This document shows, piece after piece, positions 18,758-29,506 of a DNA stretch of 64,000 nucleotides (position 1 is the first letter of the stretch; the number at the start of each line of letters is the position of its first letter). The DNA is from Musa acuminata AAA Group (taxonomy: Eukaryota > Streptophyta > Magnoliopsida > Zingiberales > Musaceae). A model generated the notes under the pieces. The model saw only the letters and a list, made by a program, of their open reading frames with translations. It did no database searches and was not told where the DNA came from. The stretch is taken from assembly GCF_036884655.1 (NCBI RefSeq), contig NC_088355.1, positions 22,298,501 through 22,362,500 of the forward strand, written 5' to 3'. The position numbers and the translations under genes are program-made.

Positions 18758-19985
18758 TGTTAGGATCGGAGCGGCACTAAGTGGGGGGGGGAGAATTAGT
18801 GCAGCGGATTAAAACTTGTAAGTTCGAAAATGATTCCATAAAATGTAAGGAGATTTCCCTTTGATTGTAACTTGAGTAAAGTAAGAAGCTGGAAATGATT
18901 GTAGAAAGGTAAGTACTCACATATTCAATGAACACGCCAATTTAAAGTGGTTCGGTCAAATTACCTACATCCACTTGCGAAGCCTTCTTCAATGAGGCTT
19001 CCAACTTCCACTAGCAAATCACTTTGAAGGGGAAGGACTAATACCCCTCTTACAACCTTTACAAGTGGTTCACACTCTTACAATTTTTCAACAAGAAGAA
19101 AGGCGGTGAGCACTCAAGAAATTTGAAAACAAGACTTGCTAAGGCTCTTATCTCAAACTAATGCTTTGCAAAAGTTGGATTCTCTGCTGAGAATTGAGGG
19201 GTATTTATAGGCCCCAAGAGGATTCAAATTTGGGCTCCAAAATTTGAATTCTCTTGGGTTTTCGAGACTGGCGATGCCACCGCCTGTTAATGTCTGTCAG
19301 ACGGTGTACTAGCGGTGCCACCGCCTGATCTCGGGTGCTGGGCGGTGCCACCGCCTAGTCTAACGGTGCCACCGCCTAGTCTAGCGGTGCCACCGCCTGA
19401 CACTTCAAGCTTTGGGCGGTGCCACCGCCTAGTCCGATGGTTCCACCGCCCGTCCCTACAGATTTCTGGTTGGGCTTTAATTCCGTCCCAAACCAGGTCA
19501 TTTTTGGGCCCAGTTGGCCCCTAACCAAGATATAGGATCGTCCCTTAATCCTAACCCTAATTATATATGAACTACATACCCAAAAACATACTCCTAAGTA
19601 AGTTTTCAACCAGCAAATGTCGAGTTTTGTTTTGGCGAGCTTTCCTGCGATCTTCCGACGGACTTCCGATATGCTCTCGGGTTTCTTCCGACGGACTCCC
19701 AGTAGGCTCCCGATCTTATAACGAATTCAATGAGTAGCCGAGTCTTCTCGGTGATCTCTGTGAACCTTTGACGATCTCTTCGATATACTTCCGAAAGTTC
19801 TGATATGTCTTAGATCTTTCTTGGTTGGTTCCGACAACATCACGGACGAATCTTCAGACTCTCAAACGTCCATCGAACTTGACTCCGGTATCCTTGCTTT
19901 ATGTTTTTAGGCAATCGTAGTTGATCCTGCACACTTAACTTTAATAATATGGATTAGATCAATTAACCCATCAATTGATTCAACA
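18758..19985 (-). repeat. SIRE-F 5' LTR
   Basis: 1228 bp, TGTTGAATC...GATCCTAACA in element sense. It carries the inverted-repeat array (19266-19455), with the nearest copy GGCGATGCCACCGCC at 19270-19284, exactly 60 bp from TATAAATA (complement of 19202-19209). It has nine G (C in sense) near its inner end. No 17/18-bp leader array. Confidence 0.9.
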
Positions 19986-20475
19986 AATATATGATAAATT
20001 GGTGATAAAATTGCTATGATTGTCATATTTGCACTATATCATATTTGCACTATGTTAAGATATCTATAGCTTACATCATAAGTCTAAAAATTGATATCAT
20101 GTCATGAGATGAAATGCTATGATTGCAAAACACTTAAAATGTTTGCATTTTGTTAAGATATCAATAACTTACAGCGCAATTTTACATGTTGATATCTTAC
20201 CATATGATGAATTGCTACGATTGCTATATTTCACATTTGAAATATAAAACCTGAAAATGGATGTCAAGCCTTGACATCATTTTCAGAGAGATACATCATG
20301 ATAGGAATCATGATGGGAGTATTGATAAGGTTAAACGATTTTAACTTATCAATATGTCTCTTGAATTCAAAGGCTTTAAATTCAAGAATGACTTATCTCA
20401 AGTATGGCATATAGATAGGGGGAGTTAATGTTAACTCCGTTATCAATTGATTGCCATCATGAAAAAGGGAGAGAT
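19986..20475 (+). other. SIRE-E 3' spacer
   Basis: AT-rich noncoding sequence like 9240-9688 of SIRE-I. It has a degenerate ~98-bp tandem duplication (TTAAGATATC... at 20055 and 20153). It ends in the purine run AAAAAGGGAGAGA (20462-20474). Confidence 0.75.
20462..20474 (+). promoter_or_regulatory. Polypurine tract, SIRE-E
   Basis: AAAAAGGGAGAGA, one base before the LTR's TG. It is the plus-strand primer site that SIRE-I lacks. Confidence 0.8.
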
Positions 20476-20645
20476 TGTTGAATCTTGGATTTTGATGATG
20501 AAGTCATTTGTCATTTGTTATCTAATCCATATATTGAGATAAGTGTGTAGGATTAACTATAATGGTAGTAAGACATGCAGCAGGAGTTGCGCTGGAGTCA
20601 AGACCATGATCACGTTAGGGGTTCGAGAGTTCGACGGAAGTCTGG

Positions 20646-20650
20646 ATGGT
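20646..20650. repeat. TSD of solo LTR, left
   Basis: ATGGT; repeated at 24996-25000. The joined flanks restore the SIRE LTR reading GGATGGTTGTCGGAGG. Confidence 0.9.
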
Positions 20651-21790
20651 TGTCACGCCCCCACAAAATATATCGATAATATTTAAAATTTTCATCACAG
20701 ACCAATCCAGGATGCAAACTAATGTTTGAGGACACTGAAAAACATTCAATCAAATTCACATCCATAAAACCTGTGCATTTTAAAATCATATATCACATCA
20801 CTCGATAATTCACATTTATGGCAACCCAAGCCAACTTGACAAACATGAACAACATTTATAAATCCACAAGCTAAATAAATTATATAATCAGAACTCCAAC
20901 TATTCACCACAAGTTCATATCGTCATAAATTAGACTTAACATTCCAAAATTCCAAATAAGAGAGATCTTCTAACACTTTTACACAGTATATCCATTTCGA
21001 TCATCAGAACAATTCATTACATATAAAATATGCTTATACAACAATAGCATAACAACCAACGAGACTTGCCCATAATTCTGAATAGCTATCCACTGCCTCA
21101 GCCCAAATCAAACATCTCGAAGAGTGACACGCTGACCTGAAAGATTTATATAACAACAGAGTGAGCCAAAAACGGCTCAACAAGTGACAAAACATATTCA
21201 GAACAAAAGGAACGGTATCAAACGAGTAAGGTATCATAATGTAAGGCAGAATACAAGAATTCTCAAGGATACCATCTCATTAGATACAAAATCATATGTA
21301 TCATGTCATTCAAAACATATTTGATTCATAACAAATGGAGCATAGAGTAATTGGAGCATATCAATGGCAGATAGGATATTTCAGAACATATCAGTTTATA
21401 GCAAATGGAGCACAGAGTAATTGGAGCATATCAATGGCGTATGAAATGTTTCGGAGCATATTAACGACATATGGAACATTTCGAAACATATCAACAGTGG
21501 ATGAAACATTTCAGAGCATATCAATAACAAATACCGTACAGAAGCTCAAACGTCGTCTTTGACGTTGCAAACATATCAATCTTATCCAAAGCATGTACAG
21601 AAACACATAACCAAAGCTCTGGATATCATATCAAACATACAGAAGGTGTAGTGGGATCTTAGTCAGAATGTGATTCATCCATTTCTGAATGACCACCTGA
21701 CAAAAGTCTCCCACATCTGGGAGCTCCATCCACCCACGTCTAGGTGAAGTCAAAGGGGGCCGGCAGAGCATCGCAGGCTCTAATCACATG

Positions 21791-21929
21791 CCCACATAGC
21801 GGGCAACAAGCGCATACCCTTTACCATTTCTGGCAAAGGTCCAGAAAATCCCACATAACGGGACCCCACATAGCGGGCAAATAGCGCATACCCTTTACCA
21901 TTTCTGGCAAAGGTCCAGAAAATCCCACA
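21791..21929. repeat. 74-bp tandem duplication in solo LTR
   Basis: CCCACATAGCGGGCAA and onward to CCAGAAAATCCCACA occurs at 21791-21855 and 21865-21929 with minor differences. Confidence 0.85.
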
Positions 21930-23225
21930 CACTAGAGTACAAAAGGGCAGTTTCAACAATAAGTAGCATATATCGGAAGCACACGCGGAACAACGAAACG
22001 TACATGTGCCTTTTCAAGACAATATGCTGCAAGGAACAAATCTCTCACAAATGTATTCATATTAGGAATGAAATGGAAGCAAGAGTATACAGGGAATCCA
22101 AGCAATCATATTTAGCTCAATTCAAATAAGAAGGTTAGAAGAATTCAATATCCAAAGGAATGAAACCAGAATAGGCACACATCGAAAGCAAATGCGGAAT
22201 CATGGGTTATACATGTGCCTATAGAAGTCAATACGATATAGCTTAAACGTTACATAATAGTTTTCAAGAATGCAAATAACTTTAAGGACAAGAGCATACA
22301 AGAATTCAGAGCAGTATTATAAAGCTCAATTGAATAAGAAAGCTAAAGGATATCAATTTCCAAAGGAATGAAACCAGAATATTAGAAATCGACCAAAGCT
22401 CGATTTCTGGCAGAATACAAGAGGCACATTGAACAAATGATTCAAACTATCAATCGTGCTCCAATTGACTCAGAAATATATCATTGGATTATACTTTCAG
22501 ATAAGACAAGCTTCATATGAATTGAACTGTCCAATAGAGAGAGTTCAAATAATTTGGTAAACAGGGGTCGTAGAACAAAATCTCTGTTTGGCAGAATTCA
22601 TAATGTCAGATTCAACAAGTAACTGGGCAGGTGTTTGGATTCCAAATCTTTCAATCCATATATCAAAAGAAAGATCTATGAGTCTGGTTTCCAATGAAAT
22701 AAGCTTTGAGTAAATCAATGTTTGCAACAGGGACTTATAAGCAGTTCAGTATCAAAAGGTTAGAAATTACGATCCCTGTTTTGCAGAATCTGTAGGCTCA
22801 TTTGAAACAGAAGTTTGGGCAGACAAACTTACTCCGAATTCTTAAAATAGCTATCAAAACAAAGGTTTATGAGTCTATATTCTGATCAAATAAGTTTTGT
22901 CCAAATCCGAGGTCAATACATGAAGTTATAGCCATAACAAAGTAGAAGGGTCAGAATATCAGAAGTTGCATAGATTCGAATCGTTACGTCTAAACAGGAG
23001 ATATATCAAATGAAAGGCTAGAACAATTCAAAGTTCCTCATATTCAAAACAAATATAATGGTAAAATTACGGTAAGGAAAGATCAGGACACTTGCAATAG
23101 CAAAGATTAGAAAGCTTGCAATAGGAAAGATCACAACACTTGCAATAAGAAATATCAGAGCAATTATAGGAGAAACGATCAGGGAACTTGCCTTTCAAAG
23201 ATTTCGATCCGAAGATTCAAAGAAG

Positions 23226-24800
23226 TTGCTAGCCCAAATCCTTCTACTTTTCCTCCGTGTCCTCTCTCTGTTTCGTTTTGTGCTCCCGTTTTCTTCCTTT
23301 CTTCGCAACTATACCACGTGTCGAACATCGAGGCACAGTCACCTGCTCTCTCTTACTCTCATTCCTTCTTTTTCTTTCCCAAACGCAGCTGCCATAGCCG
23401 CCGCCGCTACCACTGCCATAATCGCAGCCCCTTCCACCGCACTACATTCCTTCCTCCTCTTCTTTCGCAGACACAGCTGCTGCATACGCAGTCGCTGCCG
23501 CTGTGGCCGCAATCCCTTCCGCAGCCCCTTTTTCCCCCTTTCCTTTCTTTTCTTTCCCAGCTGCAACTGCCGCAGTCGCAGTCGCACCCATGGCCGCAGC
23601 CACCACAGCCGCAGCCTTTTCTTTCTCCCCTGCTCTATTTCCTCTCCTTCTCTTCCAACTGCAGCTGCCACTGGCACAGCTGCCTCGCCTTCTCCTCTTC
23701 CTCTCTTCTTCCCTTTTCCTTTCTCTTCTTCTTTCTTTCCTTCTCTTCTTTCCCAGCTGCACGGTTGCAGTCGCAGCCTCAGCCGCGGCCACAACCTCTT
23801 CTTCCTCCCCTGCTCATCTTCCTCTCCTTCTTCTCTTCCAACTGCAGCTGCCATCGCAGCAGCCGCAGCCCCTTCTCTTCCCCTTCTCTTCTTCCTCCCC
23901 TTCCCTTCTTCCTTCCTCTTCCTCTTTCCCTGCCACAGCTGCAGCTGCCACAGCCGCACCCGCAGCTACTTCTTTCCCTTCTCCTCTTCCTCCTCCTTCC
24001 TTTCTTCTTCTTCTCTTCTTCTCCTTCCTCCCCTTCTTCTCCCCGACGAATAGCACCTCCTTTCCTCTGTTTCCTCCTGCAGGAAACAGAGGTGCCGCCT
24101 CTTCACCCACTTCTACTTCTTCTCTTCTTCCTCACCATCTCTTCCTCTCCTTCTCTTCCAGCTGCAGCTTCCACCGCCGCAGCCGCAGCTCCTCCTTCCC
24201 CTTCTCTTCTTCTCCTCTTCTTCTTCCCTCCTCCTCCCCGGCGTCACACACACCCTCTCCTCTGTTTCCTCTGCATGAAACAGAGGTATCACAACCTCTT
24301 CTCCTGCTTCCTCTTCTTCTTCTCTTCCTCTTCTCCTTCCTCTCCTCTTCGAATGCCCCACACCTCACCTCTGTTTCCACCTGCTGGAAACAGAGGTGCT
24401 GCAGCCCTAGCTGCTGCCACCTCTCGCTCCTCTCCCTCTTCCCTCTCTTTTCCCTTTCTTCTCCTTCTCTTCTTCTCCTCTTCCCTTTTCCTCCCCAACG
24501 CCACACACCTCCTCGCTGCAGCCCTACTGCAGCTATCCTCCTCTCTTCTTCTTCTTCTTCTTCTTCTTCTTCTTCTTCTTCTTCTTCTCTTCTCCTCCCC
24601 AACGCCCCACACATACTCTCCTCTGTTTCCACCTGCGGGAAACAGAGGTGCAGCAACCCTAGCTGCTGCTGCTGCCTCTCCCTCTCCTCTCCATCTTCCC
24701 TCTCTTCTTCTTCTTCTTCTTCTTCTTTTCTTCTCTTCTCCCTCTTCCTCCTCTCTTCTTTTCCCTCTTCTTCTTCTTTCTTCTCTCCTCACGCCCCACC
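23226..24800. repeat. Polypyrimidine tract (CTT/CCT-rich) in solo LTR
   Basis: Extreme strand asymmetry: C and T make up nearly all of long stretches, including a pure (CTT)n run near 24544-24588, interspersed with CAGCTGCAG-type motifs. Long ORFs on both strands (Ser/Pro/Leu-rich, or Arg/Glu-rich on the other strand) are by-products of the composition. Confidence 0.85.
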
Positions 24801-24831
24801 GCTCCTCTCTGTTTCTCGAAGAAACAGAGAG
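24064..24831. repeat. Five related stem-loops, core CTCTGTTTC...GAAACAGAG
   Basis: Perfect stems of 10-12 bp with 3-8-nt loops at 24064-24092, 24259-24286, 24367-24397, 24620-24648 and 24805-24831. All share the core but differ in loop and outer pairs. In element sense they lie 165-932 nt from the LTR start. Confidence 0.85.
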
Positions 24832-24995
24832 TTCGTGGGAGGCGGTGGGATAAAACCGAAATTTTCGGTTTTCTTTATTTTCTTTTCATTTTGCAACTTA
24901 GCAGTTTAGTCCTTGAAAGTTTTATATTTACATATAGGTCCTCAAATTTACATATAGTTTCTTTTTAATAATTTTCAAAAGTGAGGGATATTACA

Positions 24996-25000
24996 ATGGT
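24996..25000. repeat. TSD of solo LTR, right
   Basis: ATGGT, the right copy of the five-base duplication. Confidence 0.9.
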
Positions 25001-25593
25001 TGTCGGAGGTTTTGTGGGAACAAATCCGAGAAGTCCAGGAGCTTGCCAAAGAAGCTCGTCGGAACTCGCTAAGTGGATCGTCGAGGGTTTGCCGGAAGTC
25101 CGCCGGAGCATCGTCGAGGGTTCGTCGGATGTTCGCCAGAAGAAGTGATTGACGCACTAGAGCAAGTTGCAGTATTAATATCTTAAATATCGTAGTTAGC
25201 ATGTAGATTAAGTTAGGAATGAGAGTTAATTCCATTAACTTAATCTGGGGGCAATTGGGCCCTTGACAGACCCAATCGGACCTAGAATTCCTGGCCGGTG
25301 GTGGCACCGCTAGGGTCGATAGTGGCACCGCCCAGTAGACTTGGTCTCCCAAGAATTCTGGGCAATAGTACTGCCCCTGTCAAGTGGTGGTACTAACCCT
25401 GTCAGGCGGCGGTACCGCTTGAGCTCGGTCTTCGAGCGATGTCAGGCGATAGTACCACCTAGACTGAGCAGTAGTACCGCTCAGTGATAGATGACAAGCG
25501 ATAGTACCGCCCAGTTATGGCGGTAGTACCGCCAGGACCCCAAAAAATAAGGAAATGACACGTTTCAACTCCAAATTCAAACCAGTTGGGGCC

Positions 25594-25600
25594 TATATAA
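25594..25600 (+). promoter_or_regulatory. TATA box, SIRE-E LTR
   Basis: TATATAA in the context GGGGCC-TATATAA-ACCCC, the equivalent of TATAAATA in the other SIRE LTRs. Confidence 0.65.
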
Positions 25601-26141
25601 ACCCCACCCTTTCCTGCATGAAAGAGCACCGAAATCTTGATCTTATTATGAGAATTTGAGAGCTCAAAAGTGTTGTAAAAGGCTAAAAGTTCTTCTCCCT
25701 CTTTTCATATAAGTTTTGATCATTCAAGAAAGGAGTGAAAATCTGTAAGGGTTGTCTCCTAAGCCCGTCAAAAGGAGTAAAGCTGTAAAAGGGTGATTGG
25801 CCTTCATCTATTGAAGGAAGGCCTCTAGTGGACATCGGTGATCTCGTCGGAGGAGGAAGCCAAAAGTGGATGTAGGTCAAGATTGACCGAACCACTCTAA
25901 AATTGCGGTGCTCTCTAGTTTGCATTTATTCTTGCTGTTTATCTTACTACAAACCTCCATATGTGCTTTACTTCCTCATTACTTTTACTGCACTCCTTTA
26001 TGAACTTGCTTTCAAGTTAAGTTTCCGAAAATGGTTTTACATCGGAAACGATTTCATCATACGAACGTCGTTTGAAATTGATGAAAACTTTTCCGCTACA
26101 CTAATTCACCCCCCCGCCTCTTAGTGCTCTTGATCCTAACA

Positions 26142-27072
26142 ACTTCCGCTTGCGTTGGGTGGTACCACTACCATTTGTCAATCTGATACTGACACTGCCC
26201 TAGGCAGTACCACCGCCTGGTACCCTACCAGGGGCGATACAACCACTCAGACTGGCGATACCACCGCCTGACATAGTCTCGAAGATCGTGCCATGATGGC
26301 GAGACTTCTTGAGGTACTATTTAGGCCACTTATTGGGCCTAACATAGTTCTTACATGGGCCTAGCTAGCCCCTAATTGGGTTGGCCCAAATCTAAGCTCA
26401 ATTACGTTCTAACTATGAAATCCTAAGACATTTGCTAAGCTAAACATGTCCCTATGTCTATTATTCTAGCGAACTTCCAACGAACTTCTATCGATCTCTT
26501 GGTAATGTTTCGGCGGACTCCCGAGAAGCTCCTAGACTTCTTGGCTGATTTCGATAGAACTTCCGACGAACGTTCGGAGTTTCGACGAACTCTCAAACTC
26601 CTAACGAAATCGTGTCCTTGACTCCTGGACTTCATTTTTCTTCATGCCTTACTATCATAGTTAATCCTACATATGTAAAACACACTTCGATCTAGACAAT
26701 TAATACTAAGCATTAATCAAGTTGTCAAGCATGTCATTGGTCCCTCGATGCTTCGTTCGATTCTTTAGTGTATCGTCCTCTCTTGCGGCCTATTGCCCAA
26801 TTGGCTAATTAACTCCGTAACTCCGATATCCTTGGCGCAATATCCGCTCTTCTTGGCCCGATGCTCGAATCCACAGCCCGAAGCCTTCTGTGATTTGTCG
26901 ACCATTCCTTCGGCCCGACATCCAATCTTCTGACATGTTTCCCTCCGACACAATATGATTCTTCCTACTTTAATTGTCTCATCTTGATCAAAGCATCATA
27001 TATCACTCAAAACATAGATTAAAATATAAACACTTATCGATTGGTTTCATCATCAAAATATGAGATTCAACA
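26142..27072 (-). repeat. SIRE-D 3' LTR, truncated
   Basis: Ends (low to high) GAGATTCAACA, the TGTTGAATC terminus in sense. Part of the inverted-repeat array remains (26170-26275, e.g. GGCGATACCACCGCC), but TATA and U5 are lost at the SIRE-E junction. Confidence 0.82.
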
Positions 27073-28815
27073 ATCTCTCCCTTTTTTATGATGACAATCA
27101 ATCAACGACAGAGTTAACCTTAACTCCCGGAGTTTAAACAAACTCCCCCTATCAATATGCCATATTGATAGAAACTCTTAGATTCAAAAATCCAAGCAAA
27201 CATGTCATGATAAAATCATGCATGACTTCAACATACTTCTCCCCCTTTATCATCAACAAAAAAATGAGAAGTTCCAACTATTCATGTGTTTGGAATATAA
27301 GTTTAACTCATTGCATAAAAAACATAATATCAAGTTTTATGATCATGCAATTTGAAGCTAAAAATTTTAGCAAGTGTTATATCATGCTTAGAACATTCAA
27401 GTTATCATTTTTTAGATATGCAAGTTTTACAACAAACACGCTAGCAAATTTAAAGCTGTGCAAATTGGCATATTTGCTTTTCTTTGCGATGTGCAAGATA
27501 GCATTTCTTTATAATGTTCAAGATAGCAAGTTCTACATCATGCTAGCTAGCAAATTAGATATGTTCAAGAAAGCAACTCTTTGCTTCTTGAAATATGCAA
27601 GTTGCAACCTAGCAAATTTTTGCTTCCTTTACAATGTTTGAGCTAGCAATTTTGCTTCCAATACAAAGTGCATGTTAGCATATTTTGTGTCTTGAGATAG
27701 GCAAGATAGCACTTTAGGTATGCAAATTTATAGTATACAAGCTATCAAATTTTACACATAAAAAATTTAGCAAAATTTTACATCTTTTGAGATGTGCTAG
27801 ATGGACAATTTTGCCTCTTTTTAAAATGTGTAACTTGGCAAACATTGCTTCTCTTGATATTTGCAAGATAGCACTTCTTGCTTCCTTTTTGAGATTAGCA
27901 AGCTAGTAAGTTTGCCTCTTTTCGAATTGTGCAAGCTAGCAAATTTTCTTTTCAGCAAGTTTTGCTCCCCCTTTGTCATTGTCAAAAAGAACGGAAGACC
28001 CTTTACATCAATTTTCAAATTATGACAATGGTAAATAGCATAGATGAAAATTCAAGTCATGAATGTCAAAACAATTATTTTATCATGAATATTTTATCAT
28101 TGCATGCATCATTATCATAAGTTAAAGTATTGCATGCATAATACCAAATCATCATGTATATAAAATTTAAAATCATCATTACATCCATAATTCCAAATCA
28201 TCATTCTAGAGTACTATTTTAGAAAATAATAATTATTGATTTTCACATTATTTCAAAAATCATAGTGTTGCATGCATTTTTATCTAAGGGAAAAATCATA
28301 GTGTTGCATGCATCATTCCAAAACATTTCAAGCTATACAAGCCATAAATACAGAGAAATCATGTCAGGAAGGATAAGACCAATTAAATACCAAAAGATAT
28401 GATTCATATAGTAAATCTCTTCTTTTAAGAAAAAAAATCATAGGAGTACAAAGAAGAGATCTTAAAAAAAATTTCAAGTTATAAATTTCAAAAAATCAAG
28501 ATAAAGCTCATTTAAATTTAAATCATCAAATCAAGATCGTTTTCAAGAGATTCATGTAAAAGTATAGATAGATTTATTAATCTCTCCCTTTTTGAAAACT
28601 CGATAAAGAAATCTTTCTAGGAGAAACCTATCCTCTTTTTATTTGTTTCATACAAGCATGCCTTTTTTATTTATGCCAAATCAAAACATGTATCATGTTT
28701 AAAATCGAAAGTGCAAGATTTATTACGAAAAAGATCAATAAGGCACTTTCATTATGGTAAAAATCGATAATCAGTAAATCGCAAGATTCATCATGCATAA
28801 TTTCGAATTACACAA
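27073..28815 (-). other. SIRE-D 3' spacer
   Basis: Begins with the polypurine tract (complement of 27075-27087) and has a second purine block at 27237-27267. The rest is AT-rich with many dispersed GCAAG(C/T)TAGCA motifs and ATCATGAT palindromes. The 158-residue frame at 27165-27641 is made of these repeats and I do not call it a gene. Confidence 0.7.
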
Positions 28816-29400
28816 CCATTAGTAGCGACAACACTATAGTGGCAACAGTACTGTAGCGGCGACCAGATCTAGGGTTACTTGACTCCTGTAGCGTTGGCTT
28901 TCTCCTATGGGTGACGGGCGACGGCACTAGCGGCGACCAGATCTAGGGTAACGACACTATAGCGGTGACCAGATCTAGGGCGATGGTACTGTAGCAGTGA
29001 TGACACTGTAGCGATGACTAGATCTAGGGCGACCTAACTCCTGCAACATCGACTTTCTCCCACGGGTGACGGGCGACGACACTATAGCGATGATCAGATC
29101 TCCCTAGGGCGACGGTACTGTAGCAGTGATCTAATTTCTTATAGCGTTGGCTATTTCCCAAGGGCGACGGTACTGTAGCCACTATCAGATCTCCCTAGGG
29201 CGATCTGACTCCTACAGCGTTGGCTTTCTCCCACGGGCGACGGTACTGTAGCAGCGATCTGATCTCCCTAGGGCGATGCTACTGTAGTGGTGATCGGATC
29301 TCCTAGAGCGTCGGCTTCTCCCCAAGGGAAACAATACTATAGCAATGACCAGATCTCCTTAGGGCGACGGTACTGTAGCAGTGATCTGATATACTACAGC
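28816..29400 (+). repeat. LINE-1 5' UTR degenerate tandem repeats
   Basis: Repeated modules such as GGGCGACGGTACTGTAGCAG, TGATCTGATCTCCCTAG and GTTGGCTTTCTCCCACGGG recur at irregular spacing. The same modules are at the 5' end of LINE-2 (61850-62426, reversed). A promoter role is inferred from position. Confidence 0.8.
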
Positions 29401-29506
29401 GGTGGCTTTTCCCTATGGCGATGATTCTGTAGCGGCGGCCAGAAGAGGTATCAAAAATGGCAGCGACGGCCCTAGGGCTGGCGATGGTGGCGGTAGGGTT
29501 GATACG

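Larger units (their letters stand above)
17461..19985 (-). mobile_element. SIRE-F, 5' half only
   Basis: LTR, PBS and gag of a SIRE element on the minus strand. It is cut inside gag by the LINE tail at its low-coordinate end. At 19985 the LTR's TGTTGAATC terminus is set in the 3' spacer of SIRE-E, so F inserted into E. Confidence 0.85.
20651..24995 (-). mobile_element. Tekay/Del-like solo LTR, 4.3 kb
   Basis: Starts TGTCACGCCCC and ends GATATTACA on the + strand, so TGTAATATC...GGGGCGTGACA in element sense. It is flanked by ATGGT duplications and has neither PBS nor ORFs of the element inside. The low-coordinate end matches the LTR at 1-811 in reverse. It arose by LTR-LTR recombination that removed the internal region and one LTR. 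It contains tandem duplications, a long C/T-rich tract and five related hairpins. Confidence 0.88.
19986..26141 (+). mobile_element. SIRE-E, 3' end, interrupted by a solo LTR
   Basis: Only the 3' spacer, polypurine tract and 3' LTR survive. Its LTR is split by the Tekay-like solo LTR. The rest of the element was on the far side of SIRE-F and is gone. Confidence 0.82.
20476..26141 (+). repeat. SIRE-E 3' LTR (split)
   Basis: Segments 20476-20650 and 25001-26141 together make a ~1.3-kb LTR. It has a divergent inverted-repeat array (25290-25540; nearest copy GGCGGTAGTACCGCC at 25519-25533) exactly 60 bp before TATATAA at 25594-25600. It ends GATCCTAACA. Confidence 0.88.
26142..28815 (-). mobile_element. 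SIRE-D, 3' LTR and spacer
   Basis: A minus-strand SIRE whose LTR is cut at SIRE-E's terminus and whose spacer is cut by LINE-1. No coding region is left. Confidence 0.78.

Noticed and set aside
23226..24909. ORFs up to 511 codons in the C/T-rich tract on both strands
   Set aside because: Low-complexity composition gives few stops; products are Ser/Pro/Leu or Arg/Glu runs with no domain.
20651..24995. Possibility that the 4.3-kb insertion is a complete non-autonomous element
   Set aside because: No internal second LTR, PBS or polypurine tract; its ends match a single LTR of the element at 1-811.
27165..27641. 158-codon ORF in the SIRE-D spacer
   Set aside because: Built from dispersed GCAAG/TTTAGC repeats of a noncoding spacer and absent as a frame in other spacers.
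29402..29506. Upstream in-frame ATG for LINE-1 ORF1
   Set aside because: The extra 35 codons lie in the 5' UTR repeats; LINE-2 shares the later ATG.
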